A stretch of 46,850 bases of DNA, from positions 1 to 46,850 of the forward strand of contig JADHVP010000011.1 in the NCBI GenBank assembly GCA_016783945.1, given 5' to 3'. Origin of the DNA: Ignavibacteria bacterium. GTDB lineage: Bacteria > Bacteroidota > Ignavibacteria > Tepidaquicellales > Tepidaquicellaceae. A program made the translations under genes and the position numbers. The number at the start of each line of letters is the position of its first letter. Position 1 is the first letter of the stretch. Of the stretch, positions 8,507-17,456 are shown piece by piece. Under the pieces are notes generated by a model that did not search any database, was not told the origin of the DNA, and was given only the letters and a program-made list of their open reading frames with translations.

Positions 8507-10111
8507 ATGTATACCAAAAATAATTTGAGAAATAGCAGAAATTTAATAGTCATGGTGTTAATCATGGTAATTTTGTCAGGATTTGGTTTTAATAAGCTTT
8601 TTTCTCAAACAAACGATGACGAACTGGATTTAGCATATTCATATCTTAATTCAGGTCAAACAGAATTAGCTACTGTAATTTTCGAGCGTCATATAGTTAA
8701 TAATCCTGAAGATACTAAGATATATTTACAGCTTGCATATATTCATTATATAAATAAAAACTATGATAAAGCTTATGAGTATTTTGATTATGTAAAAAAC
8801 AATTCATCAGATATTTCTGAAGTTGACAGAGCAAAACTTGAATTAGAAAACATAAAAAGTTTAAATGAAACTGATGAATTAAATAAAGCTTATGAATATT
8901 TAAACAATAAAGATTATGATAAGGCTATAACTTTGTTTGAAGAATACCTTGTAAAAAATCCAAATGATACCAAAGTCCATTTACAGTTAGGATATATCTA
9001 TTTTACCAAAAAAGATTATACAAAATCTTTAGATTATTTCAAGTATGTAGCTGAAAATTCGAGTAATGAATCAGAAGTTGCAAGTGCTAAAAAAGAAATT
9101 TCGAACATAAATAAAAATCTTGGAGTTACAGAGCAGATTGAAGGTACGATGACAGATGAAGATTTGAATCAAGCTTATTCTTTATTGAATAATGGTAAAT
9201 TAACAGAAGCAGCAAAGATTTTTAGACAGTATGCAAAAGAAAATCCGAAAGAAACCCAGATACATTTACAGCTTGCATATATTTATGATAAACAAAAAAA
9301 GTATAAATCTTCTTTGAAATATTTCGAATACGTTGAAAGAACATCAACAGATTACGATGAAATTGATGAATCAAGGAAAGCCATTTATATTTTAAATCAG
9401 ATGATACCATATCTTTCTACAACATCCTTTGATGTCTATTTCCACAATTTTTACGATACGCATCAGGAAAATTATATTTCAAACATAGTCGGTCATCTTA
9501 ATTTTAGAGTTGCAAGAGGTCTTTATACAGGACTTTATACCGATATTTATCTCGACAGCCGTTCAAAACCAGACAATATTTATAACGATAGGTTTGTCGA
9601 AGTTGGAGGATTCTGGAAATATTTACCTATCGACAATATTGTTTTTGAAATAAGAGCGGGCTATGTCAGGGAAATTGATTTTAAAAAGAACAGTTTCAAT
9701 TTTAAACCAATGCTATCTGGAGGATATAGATTTGGAAGTCCGGCTTTTTACGCAGGTAGAAAAACATCCAAGAGAGAATATGTTTTCATGGATCTTTATG
9801 GTACCGGACTTTACGATTACAAATTCAGAAACTTCTTCGGTCAGGTTTATTTGAAAGAAACATTGAGATACTTAACCGGGGGATATTCAAACATAGAGTT
9901 TTACTTAGGTCAGTTTGCACAGGGTGACAGCAAACAATTAAACTATAATAACTACGGGGAAATTATTGCTGGGGTGAGTTTCAAACCGAATCTAATGAAC
10001 TTCCCATCAATATTCGTAGAAGCAACAAATAAATTTTATTTCCTCGAAGATAGAGAGGATACTTTTCAAATTAAAGCAGGTTTTCAATTAATTTTTAATA
10101 CATCATTATGA
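8507..10111 (+). CDS. NfrA-like protein: three TPR-like repeats plus C-terminal outer-membrane beta-barrel-like domain
   Basis: Supplied ORF begins at 8450; ATG at 8507 fits a signal peptide (MYTKNNLRNSRNLIVMVLIMVILSGFGFNKLFSQ) and the sigma-54 site. Repeats 'AYSYLNSGQTELATVIFERHIVNNPEDTKIYLQLAYIHYINKNYDKAYEYFDYV' x3; barrel-like C-terminus. Confidence 0.75.
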   Translation: MYTKNNLRNSRNLIVMVLIMVILSGFGFNKLFSQTNDDELDLAYSYLNSGQTELATVIFERHIVNNPEDTKIYLQLAYIHYINKNYDKAYEYFDYVKNNSSDISEVDRAKLELENIKSLNETDELNKAYEYLNNKDYDKAITLFEEYLVKNPNDTKVHLQLGYIYFTKKDYTKSLDYFKYVAENSSNESEVASAKKEISNINKNLGVTEQIEGTMTDEDLNQAYSLLNNGKLTEAAKIFRQYAKENPKETQIHLQLAYIYDKQKKYKSSLKYFEYVERTSTDYDEIDESRKAIYILNQMIPYLSTTSFDVYFHNFYDTHQENYISNIVGHLNFRVARGLYTGLYTDIYLDSRSKPDNIYNDRFVEVGGFWKYLPIDNIVFEIRAGYVREIDFKKNSFNFKPMLSGGYRFGSPAFYAGRKTSKREYVFMDLYGTGLYDYKFRNFFGQVYLKETLRYLTGGYSNIEFYLGQFAQGDSKQLNYNNYGEIIAGVSFKPNLMNFPSIFVEATNKFYFLEDREDTFQIKAGFQLIFNTSL

Positions 10112-11055
10112 TATTCGATATATTTCACATCTTATTATGGGTAACAGCCATAATGCTTGTCGTAAGCGGTCTTGACGATTTTTATTTAGATCTAATTTAC
10201 TGGTTACGCAGGAGTAAGTACAAAAAAGGACTTCCTAATTTTTCTGAAATGAAAAAGAAGCCAGAAAGACCAATTGCAATTATGATAGGTGCCTGGCAGG
10301 AGCATAGGGTCATCGGCAGAACGTTAAGGAATGCATTAAGCAACATTGAGTATGCAAACTACAAAATTTTTATTGCCGTATATCCTAATGACCTTAAAAC
10401 TGTTAAAGTTGTAAGGGATTATGCGAGAAAAGATAAGAGAGTTATTTTATGTCTTAATCCGCAGGATGGTCCTACAACAAAAGCAGATAATTTAAACAAT
10501 ATGTATTCTTGTGTTAATGAATATGAAAAATCAAACGGTAACTTTGATGTCTTATTGATACACGATTCAGAAGATTTCATTCATCCATATTCTTTGAAAC
10601 TGTACAATTATATGATAATGTACAAAGGTCATTATGCTATTCAGATTCCGGTGATTCCAATAAAGAACAAAGCTGGAAAATTCTTCCACAGAACTTATTG
10701 CGATGCATTTGCCGAATTGCATACAAAAGATATGATCGTAAGACAATCAGTAGCTTCTTTCATACCATTTGCCGGTACAGGTATGGCATTTAATCGCAAG
10801 GCTTTCTATTATCTTGAATCACAGAGTAAAGAAATTCAGCCTGGTGAAACAACCTTCGTTGCACCAAAGCCTGAAGTAAAACCCAAAAAGGAAGTTGTAC
10901 ACGAAGAAGAGAATATTTATACCAGGAAACAAACGTTTGATGATTTACTTGAAAGTAAAGAAGAACATGTTGAAACAAAGAAAACTGTAAAAAGAACGAA
11001 AGAAGTTGTAAAAGAGATGATCGAAGATAAAGTTGAAGAAGAAATTCTTAGTTAA
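10108..11055 (+). CDS. NfrB-like glycosyltransferase (GT2), N-terminal half, with added charged tail
   Basis: N-terminal TM 'YLDLIYWLRR', 'IAIMIGAWQEHRVIGRTLRNAL', 'LLIHDSEDFIHPYSLKLYNY', 'FIPFAGTGMAFNRKAFYYLE'; homology appears to stop near aa 237, then a Glu/Lys-rich 78-aa tail. Lacks TED and QxxRW. Confidence 0.85.
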   Translation: MIFDIFHILLWVTAIMLVVSGLDDFYLDLIYWLRRSKYKKGLPNFSEMKKKPERPIAIMIGAWQEHRVIGRTLRNALSNIEYANYKIFIAVYPNDLKTVKVVRDYARKDKRVILCLNPQDGPTTKADNLNNMYSCVNEYEKSNGNFDVLLIHDSEDFIHPYSLKLYNYMIMYKGHYAIQIPVIPIKNKAGKFFHRTYCDAFAELHTKDMIVRQSVASFIPFAGTGMAFNRKAFYYLESQSKEIQPGETTFVAPKPEVKPKKEVVHEEENIYTRKQTFDDLLESKEEHVETKKTVKRTKEVVKEMIEDKVEEEILS

Positions 11056-11115
11056 ATAAGATGAAAATAAATTTTAATATTTTTTACATAAAGATTTTTA
11101 ATTAACAATAATAAA

Positions 11116-13890
11116 ATGACTAACACAAAAATTTCAAATCCCTCAATCACAGATACTCTTATTGAAATCATAAGGAAACAAGCTAAGGGTAATAACACTA
11201 CTGTTCTTGATAAGATCGATGATACAATAAATTGGGATGATATAGTTTACCCAATTAAAGAAAGAATAGAAGATTCTTTAATAGGAACGAGTAAGGATTA
11301 TGATCTCGAAACAATAGTTAAGTGTTTCGTCCTTCAAACAATATATGAATTGACGAACAAAGAATTGGCTGTCGAGATTACGGATAGAAAGAGCTTCCAA
11401 AAATTCCTTAACATGAAATACGGAGATACAATTCCTAAAGAAGATACACTATCTTTCTTCAAAGAATTATTAATTGAAGAGGATCTTTATGATGACATGT
11501 ACAATTCTTTTTATGAACAGTTGTTAGATTCGAATTTTCATTTATTGAAAAACGCAGAAAGAAAAGGTGTTACTAAATATCAAAGTGCTGATAAGAGAAG
11601 TGAGGAAAAATATACACAGTCATATTATGATTCCGGAATGGGGAAAGAAATTGAAAAAGATGAAGATATTCGCTATAAGCTGGGAGTACAGCATAGAGTG
11701 GATGATACAGATAAATTAATTGATGAAATCGAGTCTATAAATCTTGAAGATTCTTCTGGTGATGATAATGGCAATAATTTTGTTGATAAAAAAATCAATG
11801 AGATTGAAGAAAGAATAAAAATGCTATACGACAAAAAGACACAAAATGCTGGAATTTCTTCAGAAGATGATTCAGACGAAGTATCCGTTGGTGAAAAATT
11901 AAAGCAGGTTGATGATGAGATAAAAATGATAAATCATGATCCAGATGAAATATATGAAAGAACAGATAAGATCTATGATAAACTTCTTCAGATTGATGAA
12001 AAAATTGGAGAATTATATGATCTTCCAAAAGAGGATACAGAGCAAAAAGTTACGGAAGAAGAGACCGATAAAACTGAACAGTTAGATAAATCTGAAAAGT
12101 TATTAAATAAATTAACTGAAATTGATAATAGACTTGAGCAGCTTCATGATGAACCGGTACAAACGTCTGACGAAACACTCGAGTTAGAAGAAAAAGATGT
12201 TGAAAAAGAATCTGATACAAACGAGCTTTATGAAAAATTAACACAAATTGACCAGAGATTAAAAGAATTATATGAAAAGCCTTTAGAGGCTGAGGAGAAA
12301 ATCGAGACTGAAGAAAAAGTAATTGATGAATTGCCTGAAGAAGTTGTTAGTTCACAAGCTTCGGAAGTAGATGTAAAAGATGAAATTGAAAAGATTGATG
12401 AGATTATTGAGGAAGTAGATACAGAAAAAGCTGATGAAAGTGATAAAGGTGAGGTATATAAAAAGTTATTTGAATCATTCTATAGTCAGTTAGTTGATGC
12501 AAACATAGTTAAAGAAACTGAGAAAGATGTTGATGAACCAGAATTGAAAGATATTGATATAAGACCGGTTTACTCCAAGAGCGAATCAATAAGTCCTGAA
12601 GATAAAGAGGTTGAACAAGAAATTGAAGATGTAGTAAAAGAGGAAGAAACTGTTTTAGATGAAACCGAAAAAGTTTTAGAAAGCCAGGAATTCAAGAAAA
12701 GAAGTGAAGAGATTGATGAGAAAGTAAAAGAGATCGAAGATCATTATAAATTACTGTATGACAAAGAGGATTTAGAAGCAAAGATCGAAGAAGAATTAAA
12801 AGAAGAAAAGATAGAAGCCCCTGTTATCGAAGAAGAAGTTAAGGAAGAAAAGATTATAACTCCGGTAATTTTAGAGAAAATTGAAGAGAAAGTTGAAGAG
12901 GAATTACTCGAAGCGACGTTTAAGGAAGAAGAAGTTAAAGTTGAGCTTCCGGAAGAAATCAAAGAAGAAGCTCATATAGAAACTACAGAAGAAAGACTTA
13001 AGAAAATTGATGAAGAAATAAAAATGATTTATGATTCGAGTGTAAAAAAAGAAGTTGTTGAAGAAGAGCCGGTACTTAAGATGGTTAAGGAAGAGGAACC
13101 CGAACTAATGGAAACAGTTACGGAAGAAATTACAGAAGAAGTGGTTGAAGAGACAAAGACAATCGAAGTTGAGAAACCCGGTACTTTATTCATGCAGCCT
13201 TCGGCAATTGAAACCGAACCAGAAGTTAAAAAAACCAGAGATAATGAAATCGATCTTAAGAAAAAGAGAAAAGTACAGATTTTTAACGATTCAAATCTTA
13301 CAGAAGATTATGAACTCGGATTAAGGTTTTATAAATTAGGTTTCAAGACAGCTTTTGTAAACATGACTACTGATGCAAAAGATGGAACGATTTCCAGGAT
13401 TGCAACAGCGGAATATTTCCCGAATACATTCTGGGGAGCTGTAAAACAGAGATCAAGATGGATTGCCGGAATAGCGTTCCAGAATTGGAAGATTCATAAA
13501 TGGAAAGGTTCATTAAAGACAAAATATTTCTTGTTTCGTGATAGAAAATCTATAATCAGTGCTTTAGGAATATTGTTATCAAATATAGTTTTTGCTTATT
13601 TTGTAATTTATCTTCTAAGCATAACATTTAATTTCCAATTTTCCTTATCTGTTGTCGATAAGAGTTCTGTGTTATGGTATCTGATGCTTGCAACATTCTT
13701 CTTCATGGTTAGCAGATTAATTCATCGTTTTGCTTTCACTTACAATTGGTATGGATTCAAATACGCAATGTTTAGTATTGTAAGGCTGCCATTCGATAAC
13801 ATAATTAATATATTCGCTACAGCAAGGGCATTCAAAGTGTATAATACAAATAAAACGAAAGTGGTTTGGGATTCGACAGACCACTATTAA
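11116..13890 (+). CDS. Chimeric protein: IS5/DUF772-like transposase N-terminal domain, ~500-aa acidic repeat region, NfrB-like glycosyltransferase C-terminal half
   Basis: 'CFVLQTIYELTNKELAVEITDRKSFQKFLNMKYGDTIPKEDTLSFFKELL' resembles a DUF772 domain; from aa ~719 'VQIFNDSNLTEDYELGLRFYKLGFKTAFV...REYF-like AEYFPNTFWGAVKQRSRWIAGIAFQNW' plus TM segments is the GT C-half. Confidence 0.85.
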   Translation: MTNTKISNPSITDTLIEIIRKQAKGNNTTVLDKIDDTINWDDIVYPIKERIEDSLIGTSKDYDLETIVKCFVLQTIYELTNKELAVEITDRKSFQKFLNMKYGDTIPKEDTLSFFKELLIEEDLYDDMYNSFYEQLLDSNFHLLKNAERKGVTKYQSADKRSEEKYTQSYYDSGMGKEIEKDEDIRYKLGVQHRVDDTDKLIDEIESINLEDSSGDDNGNNFVDKKINEIEERIKMLYDKKTQNAGISSEDDSDEVSVGEKLKQVDDEIKMINHDPDEIYERTDKIYDKLLQIDEKIGELYDLPKEDTEQKVTEEETDKTEQLDKSEKLLNKLTEIDNRLEQLHDEPVQTSDETLELEEKDVEKESDTNELYEKLTQIDQRLKELYEKPLEAEEKIETEEKVIDELPEEVVSSQASEVDVKDEIEKIDEIIEEVDTEKADESDKGEVYKKLFESFYSQLVDANIVKETEKDVDEPELKDIDIRPVYSKSESISPEDKEVEQEIEDVVKEEETVLDETEKVLESQEFKKRSEEIDEKVKEIEDHYKLLYDKEDLEAKIEEELKEEKIEAPVIEEEVKEEKIITPVILEKIEEKVEEELLEATFKEEEVKVELPEEIKEEAHIETTEERLKKIDEEIKMIYDSSVKKEVVEEEPVLKMVKEEEPELMETVTEEITEEVVEETKTIEVEKPGTLFMQPSAIETEPEVKKTRDNEIDLKKKRKVQIFNDSNLTEDYELGLRFYKLGFKTAFVNMTTDAKDGTISRIATAEYFPNTFWGAVKQRSRWIAGIAFQNWKIHKWKGSLKTKYFLFRDRKSIISALGILLSNIVFAYFVIYLLSITFNFQFSLSVVDKSSVLWYLMLATFFFMVSRLIHRFAFTYNWYGFKYAMFSIVRLPFDNIINIFATARAFKVYNTNKTKVVWDSTDHY

Positions 13891-13915
13891 AAAATATAAA
13901 TAATGATGTATCCTT

Positions 13916-13944
13916 AAGTTTGCAGACGATATGTCTGCAAACTT
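13916..13944. terminator. Perfect hairpin after the glycosyltransferase operon
   Basis: AAGTTTGCAGAC-GATAT-GTCTGCAAACTT (12-bp stem); no strong U-tract. Confidence 0.6.
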
Positions 13945-14003
13945 ATCCCATTTTAAAAGAAAATTTTAGAGAAAAAAAATTAATTAAATTAAACTTACCC
14001 ACA

Positions 14004-16010
14004 ATGTTAAATCACTTCAAGTTTTTAAAAAGCTCTGCGATAATTGTATCGCAAATCTTGATACTTGTACTTCTTTTATCTTCGGTCGATGTGTTTGCAC
14101 AAAACAGACCAAAAGGACCGATAGATAGATATCAGTATAAGTTATTACCATCAATTATCCCACAATCGGACGATCCTTATATTGTTATTAAAGAGGATTT
14201 TTTATTAACTCTTAGGGATGGTATCAAAATGGATTGTTCAAAATTTTATCCAAACGTTCCCAATATATATCTGCCAGATGGATATCCGGTTGTAATAATG
14301 GTTCATGGATATGGTGACAGAAAAGAAACCTTAGAGCATTTTGCATTTGCTCAAGCTCAATATAATTATGTAGTTTATACATATAGTGTTAGAGGGCAGG
14401 GTACTTCAGAAGGTTTATCGAATCTAATCAGTATGATAGAAGCTGAGGATTTAATGGAATTAGTTGAATATGTAAAAGCGGATGTAGTAGGTTTGGATCC
14501 GACCAAGATCGCCATTATGGGTGGTTCACAGGGTGGAACTTTACCATACATGGCTGCCTGCAATGGAATGCAGGTCAATTCCATGATTTCAGCATTATCA
14601 TCTCCTAAGTTTGCAAGCAGCTGGATGGAAAACGGCTGTGTTAAAATGACTCTTCTTTGGTCAATAGAATATCCTCTGGATTCCGTCAGGTATACACCTA
14701 CTGTTGATAGAATGTCTGATTGGATTTACGCATCAGGAGTAAAATCTGATAAATGGGACAGCCTGGCGTATTATATGCCACTTGGCAGAGATTTTATGGA
14801 TAAAGTCGGGAATTGTCAAGTTCCGATATTGACTGAAAATTCATGGCAGGATTTCTTCTTCAATGCGAAGAATACCATCGAAACATTTCCTTTAGTTCAA
14901 TATCCAAACAGAGTTTATCTTGGTGCTGTTATGGGTCACGGCGGCGACACTTCTAATGCTGAGAACCAATGGCACATGAATTTCTTTAACGAATGGTTTT
15001 ACTATTATATTTGGGGAGTGGACAATAATTTGCCAAACAGACCGAAATATCATTATGCTCTTACAAAATATCCAAAGAATATAGTTAATATGTGGTCTTT
15101 TACTCATGACAGCTCTACTGTCTGGCCACCCGCAGGTGTTTCTGATGTCAAGTTTTATTTTAATCGAAATAAGTTAAAGTTAACTCCTTTAAAAAATAGT
15201 TCCGCATTTAAAAGATTAAGAAACAGAGTCCGTAGGAATTATTCTTTACAATCTGCTGTGTACGAAGAGTTTACAGGGAATACCTTCAACAGATATTTCA
15301 AAAAACGTCAATTGATATTTGAAACAGCACCAATAACAAATGAAGTCCAGGTTATTGGAACGCCAAAAGTACACCTTAAGTATTCAGCAACTGCTGATAT
15401 ATGTCAGTTCAACTTTCAATTGTATGAAGTGAAAGCAGACAATACTGTGAACTTCATTAACAGGATTAATTATACTGACAGGAATTATCAACCATCGAGC
15501 ATTCGAACTATTGTCATCGAAGGTTTAGCATTTGCTCATCAATTCACGGCAGGAAGTAAACTAAGAGTTGTTGTTACTAATTTAGATACAACACCAGACG
15601 ATTTTGATTTCTTAGCAACGAATCCTCATGTACTGCCGGTTATGACAAATAGCATTAATAAAATTTACCTGAGAGATACGTACATTGAATTGCCGTTAAG
15701 AGGATTTACATCTGATAATCAAATTGTAAAGAATGAGACCGAATCACCAGTTCTTCATCAGAATTATCCAAACCCGTTTAACCCGGTTACAAATATCAAA
15801 TTCGAATTACCCGTAAATTATAATGGCTTGGTAACTTTTAAGATTTTTGATATAACCGGAAGGGAAGTCGCGAAATTAATAAATCAGGATATGACGTCCG
15901 GCTCGCATAGTGTTACATGGGATGCAAGCAGTTTCGCAACCGGTGTTTATTTTTATAAATTATCAGCAGGAGAATTCTCCGAAGTAAAAAGAATGATATT
16001 CATAAAATAG
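14004..16010 (+). CDS. CocE/NonD (S15/X-Pro dipeptidyl-peptidase-like) hydrolase with T9SS type A sorting domain
   Basis: Supplied ORF starts 13866 (overlaps upstream gene); ATG at 14004 gives signal peptide. VHGYGDRKET, YSVRGQGTSEG, GGSQGG nucleophile elbow, PepX_C-like C-terminus, [17 protein letters not shown]. Confidence 0.88.
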   Translation: MLNHFKFLKSSAIIVSQILILVLLLSSVDVFAQNRPKGPIDRYQYKLLPSIIPQSDDPYIVIKEDFLLTLRDGIKMDCSKFYPNVPNIYLPDGYPVVIMVHGYGDRKETLEHFAFAQAQYNYVVYTYSVRGQGTSEGLSNLISMIEAEDLMELVEYVKADVVGLDPTKIAIMGGSQGGTLPYMAACNGMQVNSMISALSSPKFASSWMENGCVKMTLLWSIEYPLDSVRYTPTVDRMSDWIYASGVKSDKWDSLAYYMPLGRDFMDKVGNCQVPILTENSWQDFFFNAKNTIETFPLVQYPNRVYLGAVMGHGGDTSNAENQWHMNFFNEWFYYYIWGVDNNLPNRPKYHYALTKYPKNIVNMWSFTHDSSTVWPPAGVSDVKFYFNRNKLKLTPLKNSSAFKRLRNRVRRNYSLQSAVYEEFTGNTFNRYFKKRQLIFETAPITNEVQVIGTPKVHLKYSATADICQFNFQLYEVKADNTVNFINRINYTDRNYQPSSIRTIVIEGLAFAHQFTAGSKLRVVVTNLDTTPDDFDFLATNPHVLPVMTNSINKIYLRDTYIELPLRGFTSDNQIVKNETESPVLHQNYPNPFNPVTNIKFELPVNYNGLVTFKIFDITGREVAKLINQDMTSGSHSVTWDASSFATGVYFYKLSAGEFSEVKRMIFIK

Positions 16011-16080
16011 TGTAGATATTTTATTGCATTATCTACCTAATGTAGTATGGTTATTAGTGTTCTAAAAATTTTATTATAAA

Positions 16081-16246
16081 AAATCCAAATAACAATTAAC
16101 AAATTACAAATAAATTACAATATCCAATTATCGAAATATGTAGGTTCAAAGGTAGACCGATACATAAAGGTTTAAAAAATAGTTTGTGATTTTAACTTTG
16201 TAATTTGGAATTTATTTGATTTTTGTAGTTTGGTATTTGATATTTT
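16081..16246. repeat. Family 2 AT-rich inverted repeat
   Basis: aaatccaaataacaattaacaaattacaaataaattacaa (left) vs tttgtaatttggaatttatttgatttttgtagtttggtatttgatatttt (right). Confidence 0.55.
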
Positions 16247-16410
16247 AAGAATTTTTGGCATAGGGAAAAGAAAACATTAAAATAACTTTAGGAAAATTGT
16301 GATATGCTATAAAATATAATTTAATTTCTAAATTCGTGTTTTGAAAAATAGCAGGATTATCAGGTTTAGAATTAATTCAAATATATCTTTTAAAAAATTT
16401 GAATACGGAA

Positions 16411-16451
16411 TTGTTAACCCTCTTTCAGTAAAATGTAAGAGGGTTTTTTTA
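16411..16451 (+). terminator. Rho-independent-terminator-like hairpin
   Basis: AACCCTCTT-TCAGTAAAATGT-AAGAGGGTTTTTTT. Confidence 0.65.
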
Positions 16452-16514
16452 TGAAAAAATAAAGATAGTATTGTCTAAGTCTTTTTAGGAAAGATTTAAA
16501 ATTAATCAACTCTG

Positions 16515-17347
16515 TTGTACAGGAGGTATACAGAGATGAAAAAAAGAGGGCAGAAGTTTTCTTCAATAAAACCGTGGAAGGTTCTTAATAAAGAATTAAT
16601 CCTTTTCAGGATTGACTTCGCCCTCTTATATTTAAATCAAAATTTTCAATATAATTTAGTAAAATTTTTGCAAAAGGATAATAGTAAAATTAATATTTGT
16701 CAAAGAAAATATGAGAAACTCCTTTCGGAGGTGCTCCGATTAAATCACTTTCAGCGATCAGTGCCTGAGGGGGAAGGAGATTCTCTTTACAAAAGTTCTT
16801 TCTCAAATTACGGTAGTACATCTGTAAATTACGATAGTACTCTTATAAATCACAATAGTACTCTTATAAATTACGAGATTGCCGACCTGAAGGCACAGGT
16901 TTCGGTTAAACTTGCCGAAGCACGTCTTTTGAGAATTGAAATTAAGGGCTTTGCAGATATGGTAGAAAACCTTGCAAGAGGACTGCACAGCGATAATCCC
17001 GAGAAACTTGTCGAGTATGGTATAAAATAAGAAAACCCCCGGAACCAACGTCTAAACCTTCTATGGTATTAACGCTTGTTCTAGAAGATGATACTGACGG
17101 TGTTGGTTTTGTATTATCATTACAAGAACCCGACGATGAAGCAGAACATTATGATTGGAAGAAAGGTATCGGTGCAGACCCGAAAGATGACCTGACCGTA
17201 CCTGCAATGTCATTTCTTATTTCAACAACGAAGTCTCAGTACCTCGATGATGATGTGCCCAAAGGTGAACGCATATTTTATTCAGTTCGTGCTGTAAATT
17301 CAAAAGGCGATGGTCCCTGGAGTGCACCTGTGAGCAGGGTGCAGTAA
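16515..17347 (+). pseudogene. Fn3-like protein split by a one-base frameshift (ORFs 16515-17030 and 17063-17347)
   Basis: After ...EKLVEYGIK the -1 frame continues at 17027 as IRKPPEPTSKPSMVLTLVLEDDTDGVGF...FYSVRAVNSKGDGPWSAPVSRVQ. Confidence 0.65.
16806..16868. repeat. Three 21-bp in-frame tandem repeats (aattacgatagtactcttata)
   Basis: aattacggtagtacatctgta / aattacgatagtactcttata / aatcacaatagtactcttata; encodes NYxSTxxN units. Confidence 0.85.
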
Positions 17348-17456
17348 TGAAAAAGTAGATTTAATTATTCGTATGGAGTGTGTTTGTATCATATAGCACT
17401 CCATTCGGATAGATTGATTGTGAAAATTTTGCAAACCAAATAAGGATATTAATAAA

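Noticed and set aside
12744-12962. Ser-rich minus-strand ORF (and others at 11795, 12050)
   Set aside because: Antisense of Glu/Lys-rich repeats; low-complexity artefacts.
10819-13269. Intact IS element inside the glycosyltransferase gene
   Set aside because: No DDE catalytic domain, no clear terminal inverted repeats, and the region is one long ORF continuous with the GT C-half.
13866-14003. N-terminal 46 aa of the supplied 13866-16010 ORF
   Set aside because: Overlaps the upstream gene, contains a perfect hairpin, and a proper signal peptide starts at ATG 14004.
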